DNA of 64,000 nt from Streptococcus devriesei DSM 19639 (lineage in GTDB: Bacteria > Bacillota > Bacilli > Lactobacillales > Streptococcaceae), in the NCBI RefSeq assembly GCF_000423725.1, contig NZ_KE384084.1, forward strand, positions 328,231 to 392,230. Reading direction: 5' to 3'. The position numbers and the translations under genes were made by a program. Positions 35,476-44,925 of the stretch are shown piece by piece; position 1 is the stretch's first letter; each line of letters starts with the position of its first letter. Under the pieces are notes generated by a model. It did no database searches, had not been told where the DNA came from, and saw only the letters and a program-made list of their open reading frames with translations.

Positions 35476-37314
35476 GATAACAGCTGTCTGTTTTTGAATA
35501 TAATCAATTAAATCCAAGGTCAAATCATAACGTAAAAAAGGTGTAATCAGATAGATTCCATTAAAGTAGTTTAAAGCCTGATCGATCAATTTCTTGCTTT
35601 CTGCCAGTGCAACTGCCTGACAGGCCTCTTTGTCGTCCTTAACAGCCTTTAGTTTTTCCAGAAAGGCTTCCGGCAAATGGATTCCCGGAACTTCGTTGTG
35701 CAGAAAAACAGCATTGTTATAAGACGTTATCGGCATAATGCCAATGAAAAAGGGCTGATCATAAGCCTTTGTCAAATCGCCCAGCTGCTGGATGATTTCT
35801 TTATTAAAAATCGGCTGTGTAATAAAATAATCAGCTCCTGCTTTGATTTTACGCTCAATCAGACGGCTGCTTTTTTCGAGCTGACGAACATTGGGATTAA
35901 AAGCTGCTGCCGCTGTAAAATGGGTTGCCCTTTTTAAGCTGGCTCCGCTATAGCCTTTGCCTTGATTCAATTGCTTAATCAAAGACAGTAATTTAAAACT
36001 GGTGGCATCGTAAACACTGGTCGCTCCGGGAAAATCACCAATTTTTGAAGGGTCTCCCGTAATCGCAAGAACGTGGTCAAATCCCAGCACATCCATTCCC
36101 AAAAGACGTGACTGCAAGCCAATCATATTATGATCCCGGCAGGCAATATGAAGTAAAAAGGGTGTTGTCATATCATCTTTTAATAGAGATGCCAGACTGA
36201 GATTGCAAATACGGGTTTTAGCCAGAGAATTATCTGCCAAAGTGATAGCAGCAATATTCTTTTTATCCAAGGCTTTAACTCCTTCAATAAATTTATCAAT
36301 AGCTAAAGTCTTAGGAGGGTCAATCTCTGCAATGATCGTGACTTCTTTTTTTGCCTTATCTGCCAGCGTTTCTTTTTTGCTGATTTCATCAATGAGCTCT
36401 TGCTCTGTAATCAAAGGAGTAATAACCTTACGTTCGACCGGCTTTAAATTCCGGATACCGCGTTTAATCGCCCTCACATGGTCTGGTGTTGTCCCGCAGC
36501 AGCCGCCGATCAAGCGCACGCCTTCTTCCACAAAAAGCCGAGCACAGTATTCAAAATAGTCAGCATTCTGGCTGAAGCGATACTGTCCTTTTTCATTGTC
36601 ACTGGCAAATGTTAAAAGGCTGGCATTAGGATAAGCAGACAGATAGCTTTGTGCAAAAAGGGGGACCTGCTTAAAAGACTGAATCATGTGATAAGGTCCC
36701 AGATGGCAGTTCAGCCCGACAATATCTGCACCCAGCATTACCAAATGACTGAGGGCTTCCACTAAGGGCCGGCCATCTTCTGTGATGCCTGCTTCATGAA
36801 GTGCCATATTGGTTATCAAGGGCAAATCAGTCAGCGGCCTTATCGCTTTCACGACAGCCTCTAACTCTTCCCTGTCATAATAAGTTTCAAGCAGCAAACC
36901 GTCCAGCTGCCCGGTTTCTAAAAGCGCCTGAGCCTGCTCAACGGTCTCTTCGACAATGTCTTCCAGATTAAGATCGCACTGTTTCAGCCCCCGTGAAGCT
37001 CCTATCGTTCCCAGAACAAAGACACTTTCTCCGGCAGCCTGACGAGCGATCTCAACCGCTTTTTGATTGATTAGCTTAACATCATTGTCATAGCCAAAAG
37101 TTTTAAGACGGTGGCGCTTTGCTCCATAAGTATTGGTCTGGATGATATCAGCACCGGCATCAATATAGGCCTTATGAATGGCTGAAATACGTTCTGGGTG
37201 GCTGATATTATAATAGTCATGACAGGATTCCAAACCATCAGCATAAAGAAGGGTTCCCATAGCACCATCAGCTACTAAAATATCGGTTTTTAGTTTATCT
37301 AGCAATTTGGACAT
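35461..37314 (-). CDS. yitJ: Bifunctional homocysteine S-methyltransferase / methylenetetrahydrofolate reductase (617 aa)
   Basis: N-terminal domain (about 1-290) has the zinc Cys residues of the homocysteine methyltransferase family: GLNCHLGP and IGGCCGTTP. The C-terminal domain (about 320-600) is MetF-like (TIIAEIDPPK, LAITGDPS, FITQPIFN). Together they would supply methyltetrahydrofolate to MetE and methylate homocysteine. Start: the ATG at 37314 follows AAGGAGAGTGTCC; a GTG two codons earlier is less well placed. It follows metE after 16 bp and shares its promoter. Confidence 0.92.
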   Translation of the reverse strand: MSKLLDKLKTDILVADGAMGTLLYADGLESCHDYYNISHPERISAIHKAYIDAGADIIQTNTYGAKRHRLKTFGYDNDVKLINQKAVEIARQAAGESVFVLGTIGASRGLKQCDLNLEDIVEETVEQAQALLETGQLDGLLLETYYDREELEAVVKAIRPLTDLPLITNMALHEAGITEDGRPLVEALSHLVMLGADIVGLNCHLGPYHMIQSFKQVPLFAQSYLSAYPNASLLTFASDNEKGQYRFSQNADYFEYCARLFVEEGVRLIGGCCGTTPDHVRAIKRGIRNLKPVERKVITPLITEQELIDEISKKETLADKAKKEVTIIAEIDPPKTLAIDKFIEGVKALDKKNIAAITLADNSLAKTRICNLSLASLLKDDMTTPFLLHIACRDHNMIGLQSRLLGMDVLGFDHVLAITGDPSKIGDFPGATSVYDATSFKLLSLIKQLNQGKGYSGASLKRATHFTAAAAFNPNVRQLEKSSRLIERKIKAGADYFITQPIFNKEIIQQLGDLTKAYDQPFFIGIMPITSYNNAVFLHNEVPGIHLPEAFLEKLKAVKDDKEACQAVALAESKKLIDQALNYFNGIYLITPFLRYDLTLDLIDYIQKQTAVIKKRA

Positions 37315-37330
37315 GGACACTCTCCTTAAC

Positions 37331-39568
37331 TTAATTTCCCAGTTTTCTGCGAACTTCCTTGGTTGCTGCGACTAAAACTTTAAGAGCAGCAATCGTTTCA
37401 GGTTCTTGGCGGGTTTTCAGCCCACAGTCAGGATTGACCCAAAACTGCTTAGGAGACAGTTTGTGCAGAGGTCTTTCAATATTGGCAACAACTTCTTCTT
37501 TAGTCGGCACGCGCGGAGAGTGGATATCGTAAACGCCTAAGCCTATTCCCAGCGGATAGACCGCTGTCTCAAAGGATTCGATAATATCGCCATGACTGCG
37601 GCTGGTTTCAATGGAAATCACATCCGCATCAAGAGCCCGGATAGAATCAATGATTTCATCAAATTTAGAATAACACATGTGCGTGTGGATCTGCGTTTCA
37701 TCTTTTACAGAAGAGGTGGCGATGTGAAAGGCACGAACGGCATCGTCAAGATAGGCCTTTTGTTTAGCCTTGCGCAGCGGCAGTCCCTCACGAAGGGCAG
37801 CTTCGTCAACTTGGATGATAGCAATACCGGCATCTTCCAGAAGCTTGATTTCATCTTTGATAGCGAGACCAATCTGATCAAAGAGCTGTCTGCGCGGAAT
37901 ATCTGTGCGTTCAAAAGACCAGTTGGTAATCGTGATTGGGCCTGTCAGCATACCTTTGACCGGCCGGTCAGTCAGACTCTGCGCATAAACCGTTTCACGG
38001 ACAGTCAAGGGTTTAATGTGCTGCACATCCCCGTAAATAATAGGTGGTTTCACAGCCCGAGAACCGTAAGATTGGACCCAGCCAAGCTTCGTCGTAGCAA
38101 AGCCAGCCAGCTGTTGACCAAAGAATTCGACCATATCAACCCGCTCAAATTCGCCATGGACTAAAACATCAAGATCCAAATCTTCCTGAATCTCAATCCA
38201 GCGTTTAATTTCACTGTTTATAAAGTCCTGATACTCTTCATCGCTGATGTTTCTGTGTTTCCAAGCTAAGCGTGTCCGTCTGATTTCCTGCGATTGCGGA
38301 AAAGAACCGATTGTTGTCGTTGGCAAAAGCGGTAACTGTAGCTTTTTCTGCTGCAGCTCTCTCCTCTTTTCAAAACCGCTGGCGCGTTTAGTTGCCGCTT
38401 GCTCCGCATTTTCCAATTCAACATTTCTAAAATCGGCAGCCTGAAGTGCTTCAAAATGAGCGATATGCTCTTGATAAGCGGGAGTTTCTCGGCCGTCCAG
38501 TTTTTCTGCCAGCAGTCTGACTTCCTGCAATTTTTCGTCAGCAAAGGCCAGACCATTCAGCAAAACAGCTTCCAAATCTGTCTCATTTTTAGCAGTAACA
38601 GGCACATGCAAAAGCGAACAAGAAGGCTGTACAGTTACCTCAGCAGCATTTTCTTTGATTGTCTTTAAGAGTTCGGCAGTCTTCACAAAATCAGAACTCC
38701 AGATATTACGGCCGTCAATCACACCCGCAAAGATTTCCTTATCTTTGAAAAGTCCTGATGTCAAAGCGGCAAGATTTTCTTCCAAACCATGAACAAAATC
38801 CAGTCCGAAAGCAGCAACAGGAAGCTGAGATAAGCTTTCAGCATCAATCAAAGCCTCAAAATAAGTCTGGAAAATAAACTTAACCTGCGGAATCTCCTTA
38901 GCAAAACAGCTGTAAACAGCCTTTGCTGCTTCCAGATAATCAGCCCCCTCATCAGTCACAAAGATAGGTTCATCAACCTGAATATAAACAGCTCCCGCAT
39001 CAGCCAATTCCTTGAAAACTTGTTTATAAAGCGGCAGGAGGCTTTTTACAGCAGCAGTAAAATCCTCAACACCTGACGAGAGTGCCACATAGGTGATTGG
39101 CCCTGTGATGACAGGTTTAGCTTTGTCCCCTACGATCTCTCTTGCTTCCAAATAAAGCTCCAAAAGCCGCTTGTTATTAAGTTTGGGACGCTGTTTTGTC
39201 CACTCGGGAACAATGTAGTGATAGTTGGTATTAAACCATTTTTTCATCGAAGAAGCGACATTTTCTTTGTTGCCCCGAGCAATCGAAAAATATAAATCAA
39301 TATCTGCTGCTTCTTTAGCAAAACGTTTAGGAATGATATTGAACTGCACAGATAAGTCCAAAATCTGATCGTAAAGCGAAAAATCACCGACCGGAATTAA
39401 GTCTAAACCTGCAGCTAACTGCTTTTTCAAAAAATCTCTGCGCAGTGCTTTTGCACCTGCAAGCAGCTCTTGCTGGCTAATTTTCTTGGACCAGTAAGAT
39501 TCAATCAGCTTTTTCCACTCACGATTTTCGCCTAACCGCGGATAACCTAAACTAGAAACTTTTGTCAT
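37331..39568 (-). CDS. metE: Cobalamin-independent methionine synthase MetE (745 aa)
   Basis: Transfers methyl from methyltetrahydrofolate polyglutamate to homocysteine. Two related barrels; the C-terminal catalytic half has zinc ligands in HTHMCYSKF and NPDCGLKTR and the [12 protein letters not shown] segment. Start at [13 protein letters not shown] (39568), with GGGGAGGG before it; the frame extends 16 codons further upstream without a ribosome site. Preceded by a promoter and two MET-box palindromes, so it should be induced when methionine is low. Confidence 0.96.
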   Translation of the reverse strand: MTKVSSLGYPRLGENREWKKLIESYWSKKISQQELLAGAKALRRDFLKKQLAAGLDLIPVGDFSLYDQILDLSVQFNIIPKRFAKEAADIDLYFSIARGNKENVASSMKKWFNTNYHYIVPEWTKQRPKLNNKRLLELYLEAREIVGDKAKPVITGPITYVALSSGVEDFTAAVKSLLPLYKQVFKELADAGAVYIQVDEPIFVTDEGADYLEAAKAVYSCFAKEIPQVKFIFQTYFEALIDAESLSQLPVAAFGLDFVHGLEENLAALTSGLFKDKEIFAGVIDGRNIWSSDFVKTAELLKTIKENAAEVTVQPSCSLLHVPVTAKNETDLEAVLLNGLAFADEKLQEVRLLAEKLDGRETPAYQEHIAHFEALQAADFRNVELENAEQAATKRASGFEKRRELQQKKLQLPLLPTTTIGSFPQSQEIRRTRLAWKHRNISDEEYQDFINSEIKRWIEIQEDLDLDVLVHGEFERVDMVEFFGQQLAGFATTKLGWVQSYGSRAVKPPIIYGDVQHIKPLTVRETVYAQSLTDRPVKGMLTGPITITNWSFERTDIPRRQLFDQIGLAIKDEIKLLEDAGIAIIQVDEAALREGLPLRKAKQKAYLDDAVRAFHIATSSVKDETQIHTHMCYSKFDEIIDSIRALDADVISIETSRSHGDIIESFETAVYPLGIGLGVYDIHSPRVPTKEEVVANIERPLHKLSPKQFWVNPDCGLKTRQEPETIAALKVLVAATKEVRRKLGN

Positions 39569-39652
39569 ATAACCCTCCCCTATAGTTTTGAGGTTAGATC
39601 TGCCTAGATCTTTCATCTCATAACTATACCCTATTTTTTTATTTTGATTAAA

Positions 39653-39681
39653 ATCATACTAAATAATCTCTTTCAAATCAA
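39653..39681 (-). promoter_or_regulatory. Promoter of metE-yitJ
   Basis: Minus-strand TTGATT, 17-bp spacer, TATGAT. The leader is about 78 nt. Confidence 0.65.
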
Positions 39682-39714
39682 TACTTTATAGGTTTCTAGC
39701 TTTTTATGCTTTTA

Positions 39715-39731
39715 TATAGTTTGAAACTATA
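39715..39731. promoter_or_regulatory. MET-box, perfect palindrome
   Basis: TATAGTTTGAAACTATA is a perfect 17-bp palindrome and fits the MtaR/MetR-type MET-box that I recall for streptococcal methionine genes. It lies 33 bp upstream of the -35, a usual place for a LysR-family activator. Confidence 0.75.
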
Positions 39732-39745
39732 CATTAAGGGACTGT

Positions 39746-39762
39746 TATAGTTATTAGCTATA
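39746..39762. promoter_or_regulatory. Second, weaker MET-box
   Basis: TATAG-N7-CTATA has the same arm spacing as the perfect box but a degenerate centre. The two boxes are 31 bp apart, three helical turns. Confidence 0.55.
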
Positions 39763-39811
39763 ACAAAAAGAACACAAATCTGCTGCTGCCCAAAAACTTT
39801 AGATTGCCATA

Positions 39812-39838
39812 GAAAAAACCGGAACAAAGTCCGGTTCA
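39812..39838 (-). terminator. Terminator of the fru operon
   Basis: Minus-strand AACCGGA-CTTTGT-TCCGGTT followed by TTTTC, 35 bp past the fruA stop. Confidence 0.85.
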
Positions 39839-39872
39839 TTCTTTTTAGAATTTGACAGAGCAATTAAGGCTC

Positions 39873-41834
39873 TTATTTTGCCTTGCGCAGCATACCAAAG
39901 AGGATACCTGAAACCACAGCTCCAATAAGGATATAGAGCAGATAGAGCAAAGCATTGCTGGTTAAAGCGATAACGAAGATTCCGCCGTGAGGGGCCATCA
40001 ATTTAATACCTGACAGACCAACCAAAGCACCTGTAAGGGCTGAACCAACGATGAAACTTGGAATGGCACGTGCAGGGTCAGCTGCACCGAATGGAATGGC
40101 ACCTTCAGTGATGAAAGACAATCCCATAACAATGTTAGTCAAACCAGAATCACGTTCTTCTTTCGTAAATTTATCTTTGAAAAGCAATGTCGCAACAAAG
40201 ACTGCAAGCGGCGGTACCATACCTCCAGCCATAACAGATGCCATGACTACAGAACCACCTGAAGAAACAGTCGCAGCCAGCGTACCTGTACCAAAAACGT
40301 AAGCCGCTTTGTTCACAGGACCGCCCATATCAACAGCCATCATTCCGCCAACTAAGAGTCCCATCAAAACAGCTGAGCTGCCTGAGAGGTTTTCAAGGAA
40401 GGAATTCAAAGCTGTATTGATGCTGGCCATTGGAATATTGACAAAGAGCATCAGGAAGCCGGTTACCAAAACACCAAGCAAAGGATAAAGGAGAATCGAT
40501 TTAACCCCTTCAAGTGAGCGTGGAAGCCCAGTCAAGAGTTTCTTAAGAAGCAGGATAACCCCACCAGCAAGAAAACCGCCGACAAGAGCACCTAAGAAAC
40601 CGGAAGGAATACCTACCAGAGCCAGGCTTTCTTTACCGCCGCTGGCAAATGGTACTTTACCGAAAGCCAGACCGGATTTAGCAATAAATCCTGCAACGAA
40701 ACCGGCAACCAGACCAGGTTTTTCTGCAATAGAGTAGGCAATATAACCAGCTAAAACTGGAAGCATAAATTCAAAAGCTGCATTACCGACATTCTTGAAA
40801 AGTGATGCGACTTCATGGTAAGAACCTAGGTTAGACAATTGATCCTTAGGTACTCCCATCAAATTATCAATCAAGAAAGCAAGGGCAATAGCGATACCGC
40901 CTCCGATAACAAACGGCAGCATCTGTGAAACACCGCTCATCAAGTGCTTGTAGAAAGCACCGCCGAGTCCGGCTTTTTCACTTTCTGCAGCTTGGCTGCT
41001 GCCGGAAGGACTGTCAGCTGCTGTATAAGTATCAGCCTTGTCATTAAGAATGGCATTGATTAACTCTTCCGGCTTTTTAATACCTTCTGCAACTGGCCGA
41101 GAAATTAAAGGCTTACCGTCAAAACGATCCATTTCAACTGCCTTATCCGCAGCAACGATAACGCCCTTAGCACGCTTAATGTCATCAGCAGTCAATTTAT
41201 TGCCGATACCAGAGGCACCATTTGTTTCGACCTTAATCCCAACACCCATTTCAGCAGCTTGCTTTTTAAGGGCTTCTTCAGCCATATAAGTGTGAGCAAT
41301 ACCGGTTGTACAAGCTGTTACAGCAACAATAAACTCTTGATTGTCAGCGGCTGGTGCAGCCGGTGCTTCTTCTTTCTTTTCTTCTTCTGTTTGGTTAAAG
41401 AGAGCAATAACATCATCAGGAGTGCTTACTTGGCGCAATTTATCTGCAAATCCATCTTTTAACAGATATTGAGACAGTTCAGCCAAGGCTGCTAAGTGGG
41501 TGTCATTGGCACCATCTGGTGCAGCAATCATAAAGAAAAGATCAACCGGTGCACCGTCAAGCGCTTCATAATCAACGCCCTTATTTGACTTAGCAAAGAG
41601 AACCGTTGCTTCCTTAACAGCTGCATTCTTGCTGTGAGGCATGGCAATCCCATCACCAAGGCCTGTCGAAGTCTGAGCTTCGCGGTTCATGATACCGGCT
41701 TTAAAGGTATCAAAATCGGTAACAATACCTTTTTCGGTCAGTTTTGAAACCATTTCATCAATAACGGCTTCCTTGGTGGTTGCCTGCAGATCAAGCAACA
41801 TCACGTCTTTGTTCAGTAAGTCCTGAATTTTCAT
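39873..41834 (-). CDS. fruA: Fructose PTS transporter, EIIABC (653 aa)
   Basis: Imports fructose and phosphorylates it to fructose 1-phosphate. Domain order: EIIA with phosphorylated His67 in IAMPHSKN, an Ala/Glu/Pro-rich linker (about 150-165), EIIB with Cys175 in VTACTTGIAHTYMAEE, then EIIC with about nine membrane segments (about 295-650). The start overlaps the fruK stop by four bases. Naming as fruA follows the PTS; it is not the secreted fructanase that has the same name in S. mutans. Confidence 0.95.
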   Translation of the reverse strand: MKIQDLLNKDVMLLDLQATTKEAVIDEMVSKLTEKGIVTDFDTFKAGIMNREAQTSTGLGDGIAMPHSKNAAVKEATVLFAKSNKGVDYEALDGAPVDLFFMIAAPDGANDTHLAALAELSQYLLKDGFADKLRQVSTPDDVIALFNQTEEEKKEEAPAAPAADNQEFIVAVTACTTGIAHTYMAEEALKKQAAEMGVGIKVETNGASGIGNKLTADDIKRAKGVIVAADKAVEMDRFDGKPLISRPVAEGIKKPEELINAILNDKADTYTAADSPSGSSQAAESEKAGLGGAFYKHLMSGVSQMLPFVIGGGIAIALAFLIDNLMGVPKDQLSNLGSYHEVASLFKNVGNAAFEFMLPVLAGYIAYSIAEKPGLVAGFVAGFIAKSGLAFGKVPFASGGKESLALVGIPSGFLGALVGGFLAGGVILLLKKLLTGLPRSLEGVKSILLYPLLGVLVTGFLMLFVNIPMASINTALNSFLENLSGSSAVLMGLLVGGMMAVDMGGPVNKAAYVFGTGTLAATVSSGGSVVMASVMAGGMVPPLAVFVATLLFKDKFTKEERDSGLTNIVMGLSFITEGAIPFGAADPARAIPSFIVGSALTGALVGLSGIKLMAPHGGIFVIALTSNALLYLLYILIGAVVSGILFGMLRKAK

Positions 41835-42742
41835 CTTTTTTCTACCTCTACTTTTTTGTAAGTTTCTTTTATTAACTCAATACTAGCTAAATCATCTGAA
41901 AAAGCTGTTGCTGTGCCGCAGGCAACGCCCCATTTGAGAGCTTCTACCGGGTCGGCTGTCTTGACAAATTCGCCCGTAAAGCCGGCAACCATGGAATCCC
42001 CGGCACCGACAGAATTTTTGATTTGTCCTTTGATTGGCTTAGCAAAATAAGCTGCATCTGGTGTTACCAATAAAGCGCCGTCACCTGCCATCGAGATGAT
42101 AACATTTTGCGCTCCCTTGGCCAAAATTTCACGTGCATACTTTTCAATGTCATCCAATCCTTGCAGACTGACATTGAAAATGGCTTCCAGCTCATGATTG
42201 TTAGGTTTCACCAAGAGAGGCTGATAAGCAAGAGCATCCAGCAAGGTTTGTCCCTCAAAATCACACACGATTTGTGCACCTGTCTGTCTGACAAGCGGAA
42301 TCAAGCGTTTGTAGATTTGATTGCCCAGATTAGTAGGAGCGCTTCCGGCAAACACCACGGTATCTTCTGCGGAAAGCCGGCTTAAAACAGCTTCTAAGGC
42401 TTCTACCTGCTCCTCGCTTATGACCGGACCTGTTCCATTAATCTCGGTTTCCTCATCAGCCTTGATTTTAACATTGATTCGTGTGTCCTGATCAACATGA
42501 ACAAAATCAGTTTTTATGCCTTCAGCAATCAAGCCTTCTTCAACAAATCTGCCGGTAAAACCGCCAATGAATCCTGTTGCAGTATTATCCTGTCCCAAGC
42601 GCTGCAAGATACGGCTGACATTAATCCCTTTTCCTCCGACGAATTTATCATCACTGTCCATACGATTGACACTGCCAATTTCTACAGTATCAATGCGGAC
42701 GATAAAATCAATTGAAGGATTGAGAGTTACAGTATAAATCAT
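41831..42742 (-). CDS. fruK: 1-phosphofructokinase (303 aa)
   Basis: PfkB-family sugar kinase turning fructose 1-phosphate into fructose 1,6-bisphosphate. N-terminal VTLNPSIDF, GGKGINVSRIL substrate loop (about 37-47) and the C-terminal VGAGDSMVAGF with the catalytic Asp (about residue 247). Coupled to both neighbours by four-base overlaps. Confidence 0.95.
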   Translation of the reverse strand: MIYTVTLNPSIDFIVRIDTVEIGSVNRMDSDDKFVGGKGINVSRILQRLGQDNTATGFIGGFTGRFVEEGLIAEGIKTDFVHVDQDTRINVKIKADEETEINGTGPVISEEQVEALEAVLSRLSAEDTVVFAGSAPTNLGNQIYKRLIPLVRQTGAQIVCDFEGQTLLDALAYQPLLVKPNNHELEAIFNVSLQGLDDIEKYAREILAKGAQNVIISMAGDGALLVTPDAAYFAKPIKGQIKNSVGAGDSMVAGFTGEFVKTADPVEALKWGVACGTATAFSDDLASIELIKETYKKVEVEKR

Positions 42743-43452
42743 ACTTCAATCACCTTCGTTTTTTTCTTCGTTTCTTTTAACATACGGCTGTCCGATTTAT
42801 TAGTGATAATCGTCACTGTTTCCAGCCGAGCCACTTTAACAAATGAGGTCTGTCCCATTTTTGAAGCATCTACTAAAGCATAGGTCGTCTGAGCATTGTC
42901 AATAACTGTCTTTTTGATAGCTGCTTCTTCTGTATCAGGAGTTGTCAAGAAATGCAAGTCAACACCATTCATGCCGATAAAAGCCTTGTCAAAATTCAGC
43001 TGACTGAGCTGGTTGATAGCAAACTGACCGACACTGGCATCTGTTGAATTTTTGACATAGCCGCCGATAACCAGAGTATTGATGTCTTTTTCCACCAATT
43101 TTGCTGCATGGTGAATAGAATTTGTCACCACAGTCAGCCCTTCCTGCTGCAGCATGTCTAAGAGCAGTTCAGTTGTTGTTCCGGCATCAATAAAGATGAC
43201 ATCACCGGCCGAAATCATTTCAGCTGCTTTTTGGACAATGGCCTGCTTGGCTTGAACGTTTTTGATAGATTTTTGCAGAATCGTTTCTTCCTCTTGTAAG
43301 GGATGGTTCTTTTCAGCTCCGCCATGAACACGGTGAAGCTTCTTCTCACTTGCTAATTCATCTAAATCTCTGCGAACGGTTGATTCAGAAGTATCAAGAA
43401 TACTAACAAGAAATTCCAAGGTTACAAAATTTTCCTGCGACAGCTTTTCCAT
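42739..43452 (-). CDS. fruR: DeoR-family regulator of the fructose operon (237 aa from ATG; probably about 10 residues longer)
   Basis: N-terminal DeoR helix-turn-helix (LEFLVSILDTSESTVRRDLDEL) and a sugar-phosphate-sensing C-terminal domain (VIFIDAGTTTELL, VVTNSIHHA, DKAFIGMNG). The effector is probably fructose 1-phosphate. The ATG at 43452 has no ribosome site. Ten codons upstream, in frame, the sequence reads ILKSERKQII, the usual DeoR beginning, with an ATC where ATG is normal and AGGAGGTGAGG placed 6-9 bases before it. A TGA closes the frame further up. So initiation may be at ATC (43482), which is abnormal. First gene of fruRKA, behind a consensus promoter with a cre site. Confidence 0.88.
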   Translation of the reverse strand: MEKLSQENFVTLEFLVSILDTSESTVRRDLDELASEKKLHRVHGGAEKNHPLQEEETILQKSIKNVQAKQAIVQKAAEMISAGDVIFIDAGTTTELLLDMLQQEGLTVVTNSIHHAAKLVEKDINTLVIGGYVKNSTDASVGQFAINQLSQLNFDKAFIGMNGVDLHFLTTPDTEEAAIKKTVIDNAQTTYALVDASKMGQTSFVKVARLETVTIITNKSDSRMLKETKKKTKVIEV

Positions 43453-43499
43453 GATAATCTGCTTACGTTCAGATTTTAAGATATGACCTCACCTCCTGT

Positions 43500-43513
43500 T
43501 GAAATCGTTTACA
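43500..43513 (-). promoter_or_regulatory. cre (CcpA) site of the fru operon
   Basis: Minus-strand TGTAAACGATTTCA fits TGNAANCGNTNNCA completely. It lies just downstream of the -10, at the transcription start, where CcpA binding blocks transcription. Confidence 0.8.
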
Positions 43514-43519
43514 CTTGTT

Positions 43520-43548
43520 ATTATATACTCCCACAGAATAACTGTCAA
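43520..43548 (-). promoter_or_regulatory. Consensus promoter of fruRKA
   Basis: Minus-strand TTGACA, 17-bp spacer, TATAAT, both perfect; strong in the absence of repression by FruR and CcpA. Confidence 0.88.
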
Positions 43549-43600
43549 GCAATTTCTCCCAATTTCTTTCAAAAAGTAACAAAAAATCATAAAAGTAAGC

Positions 43601-43643
43601 AAAAAACTGACCTTCTGTGCTATCCAAAAGATCAGCTTTTTTT
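43601..43643. terminator. Intrinsic terminator between trxB-like gene and fruR promoter
   Basis: AAAAAACTGACCTT pairs with AAAGATCAGCTTTTTTT with one mismatch. Both strands end in T-runs of six or seven. On the minus strand it would end transcripts of the reductase gene, about 150 bases past its stop. Confidence 0.75.
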
Positions 43644-43645
43644 AC

Positions 43646-43777
43646 CTAAACTATTTTGTGAGCTGTAAGCTCCTCTTGTCCCCCTGTTATCCGGGCGTAT
43701 GAGGAAAGCTTACAGCTGTTTAGATCGGTTAACGGCTTCCGTTTGCCTTTTCGTGAAAGGCAGTCTTCGTCCGACTG
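43646..43777 (-). ncRNA. Chain of stem-loops in the 3' region of the reductase gene; structured RNA candidate
   Basis: Four consecutive inverted repeats fill the space after the reductase stop: CAGTC/GACTG (43761-43777), GCCTTT/AAAGGC (43745-43761), AACGG/CCGTT (43731-43743) and a large one in which AGCTGTAAGCT (43661-43671) pairs with AGCTTACAGCT (43707-43717), extended inside by CCTC/GAGG and outside by CTAAAC/GTTTAG. A terminator follows. No reading frame with a ribosome site fits. I recognise no known RNA family; either strand could be transcribed. Confidence 0.45.
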
Positions 43778-44776
43778 TTATTTGATCAATGACGTTGAAT
43801 GAACTACGCGGTTATCACGCTCAGGATAAATGTAGTGGATAGCCTGATTTACTGCTGTCGGAGCTTCACCAAAACCAGTCGCAATCAAATCCACCTTGCC
43901 ATCATACTGGGCAGCATCTCCAATAGCATAAACACCTTCCTGACTGGTTTGAAAAACCGGCGACACATTAATGCTGGAGCGTTTGTGGTCAAGATTCCAG
44001 TTTTTAAGATTCTTGTTGGACGTTGAGAAACCAAAGCTGACAATAAGATCATCAAGCATAAGTTCCTGCGTCTCATCTGATTTTACTTTTTGAATAACAA
44101 GGCTTTGAACCTTTTCTCCGTCTCCTTTAAGTTCCAGAGGAACATAAGGTGTCACGATATTGACATTGGAGGATTTCAAAACTTCTACACTGTGTTCGTG
44201 GGCACGAAAGGCATCACGGCGGTGTACCAGAGTAACACTCTCAGCAATTTTATCCAAGGCGTTGGCCCAGTCAACAGCAGAATCGCCGCCGCCGCAGATG
44301 ACAACTTTTTTACCAGCAAATCGGTCTAATTTATGAACATTGTAAACTATATTATGATCGGCATAGCGATCTTCATTTTCCAGACCAAGCTGCCGCGGCG
44401 CAAAAGCACCGTTTCCGCAAGCGATAATAATAGCTTTCGAAAAATGCTGTCCTTTGTTAGTCTCAATGGTAAACATATCGCCTTCTTTTTCAAACGTCTT
44501 AACTTCTTCTTTTAGGCAAATGCTGGTTTTATCTTTAAAACGTCCTATCTGCTCAATGAGACTGTCTACCAGATCGGCTCCCGTAACTGCGGGAAAACCG
44601 GGAATATCGTAAATAATTTTTTCCGGATACAAGACAGCAGGCTGGCCGCCCAGTTCAGACAAGCTTTCAATAATCTTAACCCGCACATCGCGCAAACCAG
44701 CATAAAAGGCCGCAAAAAGACCGACGGGGCCGCCGCCGATAACCGTTATATCATAAATATCTTTTTCAGATGTCAT
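43778..44776 (-). CDS. Ferredoxin/flavodoxin-NADP+ reductase, thioredoxin-reductase-like (332 aa)
   Basis: FAD site [14 protein letters not shown] (about 15-28), NADPH site [14 protein letters not shown] (about 157-170) and C-terminal FAD segment [30 protein letters not shown]. It lacks the CXXC redox pair of true thioredoxin reductases (the position reads GGGDSAVDW with no CATC), so it belongs to the YumC type, although often named trxB in streptococcal genomes. GGAGGGAAAA precedes the ATG. Confidence 0.92.
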   Translation of the reverse strand: MTSEKDIYDITVIGGGPVGLFAAFYAGLRDVRVKIIESLSELGGQPAVLYPEKIIYDIPGFPAVTGADLVDSLIEQIGRFKDKTSICLKEEVKTFEKEGDMFTIETNKGQHFSKAIIIACGNGAFAPRQLGLENEDRYADHNIVYNVHKLDRFAGKKVVICGGGDSAVDWANALDKIAESVTLVHRRDAFRAHEHSVEVLKSSNVNIVTPYVPLELKGDGEKVQSLVIQKVKSDETQELMLDDLIVSFGFSTSNKNLKNWNLDHKRSSINVSPVFQTSQEGVYAIGDAAQYDGKVDLIATGFGEAPTAVNQAIHYIYPERDNRVVHSTSLIK

Positions 44777-44801
44777 TTTTCCCTCCTACAAAATTAGTTC
44801 C

Positions 44802-44810
44802 ATTATAGCA
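44802..44810 (-). promoter_or_regulatory. Extended -10 promoter of the reductase gene
   Basis: Minus-strand TGCTATAAT, about 26 bp before the start codon. Confidence 0.6.
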
Positions 44811-44925
44811 CAATTGCCGCCAAAAACGCGTAAAATGATACCTACTTTTAAAAAAGACTATATTCTTTATGACTTGTTTCCAAATTCTTGCAGGTTTTTT
44901 GGCTTCAAGTACAATAATGAAGAGG

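Noticed and set aside
37592..38164. 190-codon plus-strand frame opposite metE
   Set aside because: Antisense to conserved metE codons; composition of a mirror frame.
39569..39872. T-box or SAM riboswitch before metE
   Set aside because: No T-box sequence, specifier stem or SAM-box core could be found; the transcribed leader is only about 78 nt and the palindromes are upstream of the promoter.
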